From positions 86,385,936 to 86,449,935 of the forward strand of contig OZ023274.1 in assembly GCA_964007475.1 (NCBI GenBank): a stretch of DNA of 64,000 nt, given 5' to 3'. This document shows, one piece after another, positions 44,701-55,718 of the stretch. The notes beneath the pieces were generated by a model, which was not told the origin of the DNA, did no database searches, and worked only from the letters and a program-made list of their open reading frames with translations. This stretch comes from Hybos culiciformis. Lineage: Eukaryota > Arthropoda > Insecta > Diptera > Hybotidae. Position 1 is the stretch's first letter, and the number at the start of each line of letters is the position of its first letter. The position numbers were made by a program, and so were the translations under genes.

Positions 44701-46457
44701 ATTCATTATTATTACATATTATTATTATTATTTGTGATTATAGTATATATAGATATTAGATATATAACATCTACATTAGGGTGGTCCTTATTATGGATTT
44801 ATCCAAATTTCTTTGCTCCCAGGGGCTTAAATGGTTTCAAATACATAAAAAATAATTGCCTCAAAATTCTAGCTCTTAATATTAACTTTAAGATAGTCCG
44901 CATTCCAGTCAAAGTTTCTCATATAAATAACATGGGAAAAATTTCATTTGTTCTTTAGAATTCCGTAGCTCTGCGGCAAAAGGATCAAAAGTAATTAATT
45001 GCGTCATGTTTATTGTAAATTTAACGCTCTACAAAAAAGGTCTTTTATTATTTTTCGCTAAATCTATTGGCTTAAGAGTTATTCGAGCTCAAAGTTAAAT
45101 CATATTTTACCTGTACTTCTATTTTATTATTTTCAAACTCTAAGGACTGTCTGTTTTATTAATTGAAAAATCACACATATTAACCACAATTCCAAGAATA
45201 AGATTGTATTCGCTTTTTTTGACCATAAATAATAATTTTATGAAAATTTTTTTTTATATTTTATAAAATAAATAAATATATAATTATACTTGATAATATT
45301 AATAATTATATAATAATTAAACTTTGAGCTCGAATAACTCTTAAGCCAATAGATTTAGCGAAAAATAATAAAAGACCTTTTTTTGTAGAGCGTTTAATTT
45401 ACAATAAACATGACGCAATTAATTACTTTTGATTCCATTTGTCGCAGAGCTACGGAATTCTAAAGAACAAATGAAATTTTTCCCATGTTATTTATATGAG
45501 AAACTTTGACTGGAATGCGGACTATCTTAAAGGTAATATTAAGAGCTAGAATTTTGAGGCAATTATTTTTTATGTATTTGGAACCATTTAAGCCCCTGGG
45601 AGCAAAGAAATTCGGATAAATCCATAATAAGGACCACCCTAATCTACATATAATATAGATATTATAATATATGTTTTATTTGTGAATGTTGGAGTACATT
45701 TTGCGGCGCTCGTACGCCTTAACTATTGACTTTATGAAAAAAAAGGTAGATACATAAATTGTAGGTAATTGTCTCTAGTTTCATTGTACATAATTGTTTG
45801 TATCGTAAAATCAGTCGGAAAGGAGATATTGCCAAAAAAACTAATTTTAGGCGCCATTTTTTCAATATGGCGGCGCGAGTGGATAAAATACGAGGTCGCA
45901 AAGTCGAAATTCGGAAAGAGCACATCAAAATCTATAAAATTACCAATTTTCAATACTCCCGGAAAACTTTCCAGGTAACCACTATTTTTCGAACCAAATG
46001 ACTTGTAGTAGCTTAGCTTTGATTTTATTATCTCAAAAAGAATAAACATTAGTTTGTTTGTGAGTGAATTTTGGAAACTTATATCACATCCTTCAACAAG
46101 ACCGAATTCTTCCTCAACTTACTTTTATAAAGACTTAAAATCATTGCTGTTTCCATTTCGAAAAAAAAAACCTATATATAGTCAAATAAACTAACTTTCT
46201 GTTTTTTTTAATTTTTTAAAAACTAATAAAAAATTTGTGATAATTTTTTCTAGATCTAATTTTACTTTTATTCTATATTTTCATTAGCATATGCAGTAGG
46301 ACAACAGGATATGGATTTAGGAGATAATAATGGTTGGTCTTTTATCGATAATTCACAAAACTCTGTTACATCAAAAATGGAACAGATTTCTGAAAAAGAG
46401 GGAATCAAAATGTTAGATGAAGATGATATCATAACAGAATCAAGTGATATCGATTGA
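35759..46457 (+). CDS. Dp: Transcription factor Dp (E2F dimerisation partner)
   Basis: Ten coding exons: 35759-35810, 39849-39976, 40378-40438, 40502-40581, 40808-40851, 41094-41448, 42144-42379, 42606-42688, 43249-43332 and 46288-46457 (430 residues). A second in-frame acceptor at 41148 would give 412. The winged-helix DNA-binding domain lies at about 156-238, starting [20 protein letters not shown] and containing [20 protein letters not shown] with the RRxYD DNA-contact motif (207-211). It ends [14 protein letters not shown]. Exon 7 gives the leucine-rich dimerisation helix ([26 protein letters not shown]). Exons 8-9 give the DP marked-box region ([20 protein letters not shown]). The tail is acidic ([13 protein letters not shown]). 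Dp pairs with E2F1/E2F2 to control S-phase genes and is also part of the dREAM repressor. Intron 1 is about 4.0 kb and the last intron about 3.0 kb, the latter holding two mobile elements. Confidence 0.96.
35811..39848 (+). other. Dp intron 1 (4.0 kb), rich in TAGGTA/TACCTA runs
   Basis: No exon is recognised inside. Between about 35980 and 36490 short runs of TAGG/CCTA units cluster in both orientations (for example CCTACCTACCTAGGTACC at 36123 and AAGTAGGTAGGTAAGTAC at 36471). The remainder is AT-rich. A long first intron in a transcription-factor gene is a common place for enhancers, but nothing specific can be shown here. Confidence 0.55.
43421..44157. mobile_element. hAT-type MITE in the last Dp intron
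   Basis: The body is 43429-44149 (721 bp). The left end CAGTGGTTCTTAACC and the reverse complement of the right end are identical over 15 bp. The target octamer CTTTAACA flanks it exactly on both sides (43421-43428 and 44150-44157). Subterminal GGGGTGCGA words occur in both arms (43463-43495 and 44096-44120). The CAGnGGTTCTnAACC end places it with hAT elements of the Charlie/SPIN type. The interior is AT-rich and carries no transposase. The perfect target duplication implies an insertion that has not decayed at its borders. Confidence 0.92.
44426..45978. mobile_element. Large foldback/long-inverted-repeat element in Dp intron
   Basis: Left arm 44426-45096 and right arm 45320-45978 are near-perfect inverted copies separated by about 223 bp of AT-rich spacer. 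Outer ends read TTACCTGGAAAGTTTTCCGG on the left and the complement on the right. Inside, both arms carry an ATTAGGGTGGTCCTTATTAT block followed by shared sequence down to GAGCTCAAAGTT. The left arm has lost about 45 bp near 44515, replaced by a T tract, that the right arm retains (45834-45885, with GGCGCCATTTTTTCAATATGG). No transposase frame is present; short ORFs on both strands are mirror images of each other. No clear target duplication was found. Left flank 44412 (AGTCATTTT) and right flank 46004 (AAATGACTT) are themselves weakly inverted, so the true ends may lie 15-30 bp further out. Confidence 0.85.
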
Positions 46458-48839
46458 GCTCGTTATTACTTAATTTTTACTAAAATAATACAAATGTAGA
46501 TCTTTATATTAAATTATAAGTTATCTAATAATATGTTTAAAAAATCTTACAATAACCAAATGTTAATTCAGAACTAGGTTATAAACAAAATTTAGTCGTG
46601 CCTATAACTTACTTTGATTTTCATTATTTAAATCATATTATTGATAGAGAATAATATATAATTAAATATGCACAGTTTAACAAGGAGAAATTTGAATTCA
46701 AATTCAATATATTTCTAGAAGCTGTTTGTTCTTTACTTTGTTTGTTCGGAATGAAAACGCATAAAAAAAATATTGTTTAATGAACTGTCTACAAATTAAA
46801 GTGGAAAGTTTGAATTTTTATTTTATTATTTTTTTCGAAAAAAAAATGTAATAATAATTTAAGTGCATTTGCGATTTTGTCTTCTATTTAGAAAATTTAT
46901 TATATTACAAAATTATGAGATTAAGTTAAATTTTTATCATATATGACAACTCTCATAACTTATGAATTAAATTGAGGGATCACCTTATCTAATTTCAACC
47001 AATAAATTCTGGCAAATTGAACGATTGAAATCAGAAAAAATAGTTTTTGAGGAACTGGAAATTATTCCTTCATTTTAAAATTTTTTTTTGTGAATAACCG
47101 GGTAATAATATGGTTTTTGAAAAAAGAAGTAAAGGCATCTTTTCTTGTTTTTTTCTTTTTTTGTAAATAGTTGTGGAAAATATTTTTCGAATTAAAAATT
47201 ATCGTTATGTTTTTTATATAATTTTTTCTTTGTATATTAAAAAATTTCTTTTTTGAAATTTAATACTGTAAATTAAGGATTATATTCTTAAAAATGAGCA
47301 AAATAAAATTTTGAATATAATTTAAAAAATAAAGAGTTTTTTTTTAATTTTAATTTTATTTAGAATGGAATGATATAGTAAATATGAAGATGCTAGGATT
47401 TTGTTATTCGAAATAAATTTTACTCGTATGCTCCTCAAATTTATAGCGATTTTATCCTTTGAATTTTTTAATTAAAAAAAAAAAAAACGTAACACATAAA
47501 ACTATTAAAAATAAAGCTCCATTTTAAACTTTGGTAATCCTCACTAAAATGATACTTGTATTTTCGTATAAACTCAAGCTTTGTATACTTTAAATTGTTT
47601 TATAGCTATTATATTTTAACTAAAATAATTATTTACGTAAATAAAAATTTAATATCAGCGACCAATCACATATATACGAGTATTGAGCTTGCTTTTTTTC
47701 TTACAATATAATAATGTAAATCACATCAAGATAAAAATTAGAAAAAGGTTTCGGCACAAAATTCGTTCGTGGTAATTACTTAATTTTGACTAAATGTTTC
47801 CGGTCATGTCAATTTCATCAAAGAAATAAACGTGGCAATAGTTGAGAGATATCTTTATTCACGATTTTTTTTCTAAGACTGTTGCTTTTTAAAAACATAA
47901 GTAATTCATGTGTAATCCGGGTGCCTTTTAAACTTCGTTTGCAATAGCGACGTTTAACCAAACTATGTCTTCAAACGTTTAAATTCAAGAAAAATAAAAA
48001 ATTGAATTGCGGTTCTAGATTGTTTACTAATCCCAAACATTAGTGTTAATCAATTAACTGTAAAATAAGGGAAATTGATTACATTGTTATCAATGAACTT
48101 ATTTATGAATTGTTTTTTCTTTTTTTGACAATCCAAATAGGCAAATACAGCAATTGAAAAAACTTCATTGGCTTTCATAGTAAAAATGATAATTTGCCCT
48201 TCCTTTTATATAAGATCATTGTTTGTTGTACTTTATAGATAGTTTTATTTTTTGTAAAGCTGATTTTTTCGCAATTCGGGTAATGTTTAATCAATTTTTA
48301 AAAGAAAGGGTCAGAAATTGTGGAAATTATCATAAAAAGTAAATACCTACAATTAGTTATGTTTAAATATACTATTTTTTTAATGCATTTGTGAAGTAAA
48401 AAGTAGTTTAAAAAATAAAAAAAAACTCTTAAGATTTGGTAAGTTCTAAAAAAATAAAAAATTAATAAACAATATACCTAGCTTCTTTTTATCCCTCCAA
48501 TGTTGAATATGATTCAATATGATGGTATACAGTTCGGTAAATAGGAAGCTGTTTATTATTGCGGCAAAATTTTTTGTGGAAAACAAACCATTTTAGATAT
48601 TCTTTTACGTTTTGAGGATAATGGTATGCAAAATTAAATTTCGTAGAAAAACTATTTTTTAGGAAAACAAATTATGAATGTTTAGGAAAACAATTTATAG
48701 TTTTTTATATATATTGAGAACAATATTTTTTTTAAATGTTATTTGCATTGTTTTTCAATCTGCCTTTTTTTACTAATTATAAATAATAATAATTTTATAA
48801 TTAAATAATAATAGCACACTTTTGACTATATAATAAATA
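46458..48839. other. 3' flank of Dp and spacer to TMEM164
   Basis: Dp 3' UTR followed by AT-rich DNA. AATAAA hexamers at 47302-47307 and 47329-47334 are candidate Dp polyadenylation signals. A TTTATT near 48553 could act for TMEM164 on the minus strand. No coding exon is recognised. Confidence 0.5.
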
Positions 48840-51267
48840 CTAATCAATTTTGGTGGTCATTATATGATCATCGATTAGTTGACTTGATTTATTACCATTG
48901 TATTCGAAGGATTCACTGGTACTGTTTTGAATAATTTTAACATCTAATTTTATTTTATTTGAATTTGAAAATACTAATGTAGTAAATTTGCTTAAAATTG
49001 GACATAATAATGATTGATGAATTACAGCTGCTATACGATAGTGTGGCCCTTGAAATGGATCCGCTAGTGCTGCACATAACATATGATTCAAATTAACACC
49101 AAACATCTAAAAATAAATTATAATAATTAATCTAATAATATTCAAATAAAATTTTATTTAATATTCTTATAGAAAATGAAAAATATTGTAAGTAAGGTAA
49201 ACTAGTTTCTAGTTGAAATCGCATTCTATACAATATTAAATTATAGGAAAGTATCAACCAAATGTATTCAATATTATTCATCAGCAGGCGACACGTCACG
49301 TTGTATTTTTGGTTTGTAAAAATAAATTAAATATAAGTATTTAAAATTAAATTTTTGCAAATGAATTCAATTACGAAATAAAGAAATTATTATTATTATT
49401 ATTGGTAGTACTAGTATAGCAGATGAAGAACATTATACATATTTTTATAATTAAATAAAACTTTTTTTTTGTTCACTAAGATTACATAAAGGTATCGATA
49501 TATTAATTGAAGATAAACAAGAGACAAATATATCTGTTACTTACCATTGAAGTTCCACTTAAAATAATAAAATGGTATAACATTAATAAAGAGTACGCTA
49601 TAATGTTCCATTTGAAATCCATGGTTTCTTCCATTATGTAGGGATCTGAAATATAAAATGTTATAGTTTTCGACTTTTGGTACTAGGCGTTTATTGTCTG
49701 CCTGTTTGTATTTTCAACTCTAAAATACGTAGGTATAATTTAAAACTACTAGACGAAGGCCGATGCGCAATCATTCTTTACGCTGTGAATTAACCAAAAA
49801 TTTTAATTATTTTCTACAACATTTTTATATGTTTTTTTAAAAATTTTAATGGATTTAATAAACATAAACACAAGTATTATGCCCATTGTTTCTATGATTG
49901 TGTTAAGCCGAAATGTGGTAAACGGACTCCATGGTAAAATGTTCTACATTTTTTTTATTTTTGTCATGTTATTGAAGTTTCATTGTTGTTATCGAGTTTT
50001 AAAGAAATTTTCTGTTACCAATTGTTCAATTCAAAATCCTAATTTTTTTTTTAAATCTTAAATGATATTCAAAACTTACCGCCTGATCTTAATAGATAAA
50101 TAGGTATTAGGTAAAGTAAAAAATGCTGAACCCAATAAGTTAAGGCTTCAAGTGGTAGGACTCTAGAATCGGCTTCTGGAAATACAAATGCTAGCAAAGG
50201 ACCATTTAAATAATTCATTTGTATCCTGAATAATGCAGTGGTCATTTTACTGGGTCTAGCTGCCAATAAATAAATCTAGAATGAAATAAAAGAAAATTTA
50301 TTAAATTCAAATTATTTGCATAATTTGTAGAATCAGTTGAAAAGTTATTTAGTTGAAAAGTTATTTTACTTGAGTTTTCTTGATTAACTGTCATTTACTC
50401 ATTATTTCATATGATTATTATTAATAATGAATTGGGAATTGAATTGTATATTTATTTAAATTTAAAAAAAAAACAGAGACGTTAGGTCAATATGTTTATA
50501 ATATAAATAAGTGATTCATTGTTTTGATATTTAAAAGAATAAATTAACAAAATTTACACGTTCTGATTAATTTATTTCTAGCAAAACTTCTGCAGAAAAT
50601 AACACTAAATTTCAATTTAAGTTTTTGACTACGTTTGGTTTCTATAGTCATGATTGAAATTTTAATGACAGCTTTCTTTCTAATTCATGGTAGCCTTTAT
50701 AAATAGTCACTGAGCGCCAATACCTTTACCATTTCTCTGGTCATTCTCATGCTTAAAACAAATATAAATATAATGTATGTAATGAAATTATTCTTTTGTC
50801 AACAATCATGATCTAAATCAAGGAAATTTTTAAGTAACATTTTTTGTTTTGATTTAAGTTAAAATAAAATTAGTAAGTCAGTAATATACAAATATTATAA
50901 TGTACACTTCAATTTCAATATATTCAATTAAACTTACTTGTATCATTGTTGTTATGTGACATGGATTTAAAACGAAAATTACTGATCTAGTTGATAGTTT
51001 AAAACCCATTTCTATGCCAAAAACAATTGACATAGTAACTAATAGTATTCTGCGGCCTAATGGTGTCGATGTATCCGATTTGGAATAACTTGGTAAATTG
51101 AAAGCAGGTAATCGTTTTAATGCGCATTTAAGTGTGGTTGCGAAAAATATCGATGCGATAATATTTTCTATTATTCTTCGTCGATTCGTCATGTAATCTA
51201 CACAATCTGGTCCAGCCACTCTTAACTGAGTGTAATTAATGCCTCCAGTTATCCAATCAAAATCCAT
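48840..51267 (-). CDS. TMEM164: TMEM164, predicted membrane acyltransferase
   Basis: Minus-strand exons 51267-50938, 50275-50080, 49645-49545 and 49106-48840 give 297 residues, the same as the human protein as I recall it. It starts MDFDWITGGINYTQLRVAGP followed by DCVDYM. Conserved blocks are GRRILLVTMSIVFGIEMGFK, VIFVLNPCHITTMIQ (Cys103), FRIQMNYLNGPLLAFVFPEA, LEALTYWVQHFLLYLIPIYL, GVNLNHMLCAALADPFQGPH and the terminal KID. About six to seven hydrophobic segments predict a polytopic membrane protein. Vertebrate TMEM164 has been described as a cysteine-dependent acyltransferase that loads arachidonate onto ether phosphatidylethanolamine and promotes ferroptosis. The NPCH cysteine proposed to be catalytic is retained here. 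The insect substrate is not established by this sequence. Introns are 662, 434 and 438 nt. Confidence 0.94.
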
Positions 51268-54200
51268 TATGATTTTTTTAGTGAACTATATATTATATAT
51301 CCTATAGTGAAATAACTACAATAACTACAATTCTCCAAGTCGTTCTGCGAAAAAATATATAAAATAGAAAATTAACTAATTGAATGAATGACCTTAAGTT
51401 TTTAATAATTATAATAATAGTTAAATCTTCTATAGAGTTTTTCTGATCCAAAATCGATCCCAACTGAAAATTAGAATGGAAAATTTACAAAATTCTAGCA
51501 TTTAATTTATTCAAGCAATTTATTTTAAAAATCAAGCCCGCCTAGAGCCCATGCGCTTTTACGTTTTCTATTATTTCAATATTAAAAAATATTTCTATAC
51601 GCTTTCATTTAAATTTTTTTAAATGAGTATTTTTCAATCATTTTGAAACAATATTATACTTGGTTAATTGTACTGTAAAATAATCAAACAAAAATATTTA
51701 TTAAATTTAAAATATATTTAAGAATTTGGGATCTATTTATAAAGTGAATATTTTTTTTTTTAAACCTGGAAATTATAGTATTTATTTGCCAAAAACCTTT
51801 AGATTTAAGCGCAATATATTCAAAGTGTGGTCTCAAAGCTATGGAAAAAAATTAACAAAAAATGTTCTCTTAATAAATTATTAACATCTTTTTGAGGTAC
51901 GAATGATTTTCAACTAAAAAAAAGTTAAATTTATATAAAATTTAATTTTTTTTTTCAATGTAAACTAACTTCTTCTAAGCATGTTTTGTAATTTTTTTTT
52001 AATTTTTTTCAAAATACGCTTTTCTTTGACCAGGTTTTTTCTTGACAGCCGTTGGAGGACTTATAACCGGGCGATTTATGGCCGTCGGATGACCAATAAA
52101 TATTTTCAGAAACTCTTGTTTTTATATAAGTATATATATCATTTTTCTGTTTTCCAATATTCTATCTATTAGCTATTTATGAAGATTAGTATTTATTTCG
52201 ATCAGCTGGAAGTTGTATATGCTTTTTATTTATTTATTGGGTTCGAAGACCTTTTATTTTTGAAGATATTATTTCGACCCGTTGTCAGTCTCCACAATAT
52301 AATCAACAAAAGTTCCAGATTTTTTTTATCATTTCTTTTAACTGTGTTATAATAAATTCGTTCACACAAGGGATGTTCTTATAATTGATTTCCAAAACAA
52401 GTTTTTCATGATTTCGAAAATTCCATTAGAATGCTTTCATTTCAACCTATTAAATTTGAACTTAAATAGGTTATTTTTGTATTTAATTTAAGAATTTGAA
52501 CTTAAATGAGTTATTTTTATAATATGTATTTGATGTTCTATTAAAAAAAATAATAATAAATGATACACTTGAATAAATTATACATCATAAACAAATGAAA
52601 TAATACACTTAAGAAAGAAATATAATTTTAAGTACTGATGGGACAGGAAATTTTGACTTATTTGATTAATTGCATATACAGTTTGTTAAATTTTCGGCGG
52701 GCAATCTATTTCTTTCACTTGACTTAAGATGTTGGTTGTAGCACTAAATTCATTTACTAATATGAATTCAGTATTAATTAAAACTTTTAAAAATTTTATT
52801 CTTTAAAATATAATTCATTTATTAGGATTATTAAGAGTTTTCTTATAAAATTTTGTTCAAAATCTAATTAAGAATATAATAATACAAGAATACTTTCTTT
52901 TCAATTTTATATTTTATACCAAATAAGTATGTGATTATATGAAAATCTCAAAAACATTATAATATTAAATATATCTATTTAAAGATTCCATTCATATGAA
53001 AACATATTGTTCACATATTATTGTAATGCTTCACCGTTTTTTCAATTATCTATTAAAAATAGTTATTTAAATAATGATATGTTTTTGCCATAAGCAACAA
53101 TTCTATTCTAAGATAATTATAGATAAAAATAAACATTTTTATTTCTTAAGAAAATAAAATTGTGCCAAAATATAAATTTGTAAAGAATAATTTTTCCAAA
53201 ATACCTATAATGTTGTATAATGTACATATTTATTTTATTTTATTTAAATTTCTTGCTTTCACTTTTTCAAATGGGGCCAATCTGCTTTTCAAAATTGGTA
53301 TAGACTATACAATTTCATTAGAAAATTAGACCTGAATACATTTTAGATAATAACTGTTTCCAGTTTCCTTATGTCAATGTTATTTCTTAAAGCTTTCAAT
53401 GAAAGATTTTATCCCATCCCTAAATTAACCTTGACATGTAAATAATATGAATCCAGGTTTTTTGAATGAATTTAACTCCTTCACATAGGTTGAGAGACTT
53501 CTCCCTTATATGTAGGTATATGCAAATAATGTATAGATTATAAATGAACAAGCTTCAAAAGTCTTAAATATATCAAAACGATTTTTTTTTGGAAAACAAA
53601 AATATAGATATAAGTATTAATTCGTATTAATTTTAAAAAAACACTAATTACCTTTCGAGAACACTAAATACAAATACATTAGAACGTTTAAAATATATTT
53701 TCAACATCAGTAAAACTACAATATTTTATTTTTAATTATTTCAATTTAACCTACTAGAACATGAATGCACCTTTTTTATATTAGCTACAAGCAATTTCAA
53801 TTCCTTGCAATGATTTTTTATTTTTTATTTTTATTAAATGATTTCTTTGGACTTTGAAAGTCATAATCTTGTAATATTTTCAGTGAAGAGTTGAGATAAA
53901 AAAATAATAGATGATGCTTTTAAGATTTCTTCGTAACTTGAAGATAAAACTTTGAGTTGCTTACGGAATAAAATTAAAATAATGGATAAAATACTTGAAA
54001 TTTTCCTTTATTTTTGGTTTACTTGAGTCCAAAGTTTTGAAAATGTGCAAAAAACAGAGAGTTCAGTTCTCGATCTCAGTGTCAAGGAGAACGCTAATAA
54101 TTTATGTTAAAAGAGGTGACATAGTGTTATGTATTACATATATTTATTTATAACATATTTTGTAAATTTATTAGAATACATAGTATTTTGTCTTGTCAAG

Positions 54201-55143
54201 TATAAATATATAAGCAATAATATGCAGTTGAATAGCTTGACGTAGCTTAATTTGTTTTATATTTTTTTCGATAATACAATAATCATTAATTAGCAAAATA
54301 TAATATGTTGTTAATGTGATTATGTGTGCGTACAAAATTATAAGTAATCTTTAAAACAATAAATATAATAAAGTCTCTATAGCTTATTGTACATAATTAC
54401 ATGTGTACGTACATAACAAAAATAGAATGTTTTTATTTTGATTAAATATTAATATAATATACTTATTATTTTATACAATTATTTTTGTTCTTTTTTTTAT
54501 CACGGTAATCAATAAAAAATAAATATAGTAAATCCGAAATTATATACTGTCATATATATTTAGAAATAAGATTATATGTGAGTGTTTAATTGATAAAATT
54601 TATTTAAATAATTTATATTTATCGAGAGTATTTTACTAAAATCGAACTTTTGTTCACAGATAAACCTAGTGAATTTAACTGAACATTTATTTACGTATTC
54701 TTCATTTTGTCTCGATTTTTATATGCGAATATTATTCATGTAGATACTATATGTATTATAAAAATAGCATTTCTTTATTAAATGACAAGTTTTTACGTAT
54801 TTGATAGAATTGTTTACTATAATATTATGCTTTTGATATTATATTTCTTATTTCGAGAACTAGCGTGGTATCTGTTTATTGCTTATGCATTTAATTTAAT
54901 GTGAATAATTTTTATTTGACATCTACATATAATTTACAAATGCACAACACATACTATAAGTTCAGATATATATACTAAATAAAAAAAAAAAAAATTTAAG
55001 TTAGTTAGTATAATTAAAAAAAATCTACTAATATAAACACAATAAGTGAAACTGAATTTATTTTATACGGAATAATATGTTTTATAATGTATACAAATAA
55101 ACAAAGTAGTGGATAATAAATCGATATTTCACTATATACTTCT
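51268..55143. other. Upstream of TMEM164, gene desert
   Basis: AT-rich, with no conserved exon recognised. It includes a two-copy repeat at 52453-52529 (AATTTGAACTTAAAT...GTTATTTTT) and one GC-richer patch at about 52036-52100 that is open on the minus strand (see findings). The 63-codon plus-strand frame at 51981-52172 overlaps that patch and is not supported. Confidence 0.5.
52453..52529 (+). repeat. Two-copy tandem repeat, ~41-bp period
   Basis: AATTTGAACTTAAATAGGTT and AATTTGAACTTAAATGAGTT, each followed by ATTTTT, lie about 41 bp apart. Confidence 0.75.
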
Positions 55144-55718
55144 GATTCTTTATTTTTTTTAGAATTGTATCAAATAATTATCGCACATGTTATTAAACGC
55201 GTGTTTATTATTCGTCTAGAAATCCACAATTCTACGAGAAACAAATACTTAAGCTACAAAACTATAGTACGTAGAACATATATATGCATGGAAACATTTG
55301 TTGTTTCTAAGATTGTTAAGGGTTTTTCGACATTATAGATAAAAATTAAATAAAACTAATTTTATTATTTTTTTAATTATCATGATATTTCACAGCTTTT
55401 TGCTGCATCTTCAGATGAAGGTTAACACATATATTTATATCTTAATTAAATTAAAAAAAAAATTGTTGACCTTCATCTGAAGATGCTGCAAAACAGGCTG
55501 TGAAATATCATCATAAATAAATAAAAAATGAAATTATAGAAAATGTTTTTTTTAATTTATTTAATGTTTTCTAATATCGGAAAACCCTAACCAATCTCAG
55601 AACAAACAAATGTTTGCATTATCTATAATAGTATACCACATAGTATTTTATGATGATAATAAACGCGCGTTTAATAACATGTGAGATAATTGATATAATT
55701 CTAAAGAAAATAAAGAAT
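55144..55718. mobile_element. Diverged foldback element (~575 bp)
   Basis: Left arm 55144-55426 pairs with right arm 55465-55718 around a 38-bp AT spacer. The arms share, in inverted order, GATTCTTTATTTT, ACATGTTATTAAACGCG, AAACATTTG, GATATTTCACAGC and the innermost GCATCTTCAGATGAAGGT block. Identity is patchy in the middle of the arms and high near the apex. No coding capacity or target duplication was seen, and I do not recognise the family. Confidence 0.7.

Noticed and set aside
44734..44958. 74-codon plus-strand ORF
   Set aside because: It lies entirely within the left arm of the foldback; no transposase motif.
45732..46049. ORF sharing sequence with another at 44451-44633
   Set aside because: The shared peptide (IGNFIDFD...[12 protein letters not shown]) is the same DNA read from the two arms of the inverted repeat, not a gene family.
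49849..50061. 70-codon plus-strand ORF within TMEM164 intron 2
   Set aside because: Antisense in an intron, no recognisable motif, AT-biased composition.
52236..52252. tRNA B-box-like GGTTCGAAGACC
   Set aside because: No A box or cloverleaf at the proper distance; no tRNA gene was found anywhere in the window.
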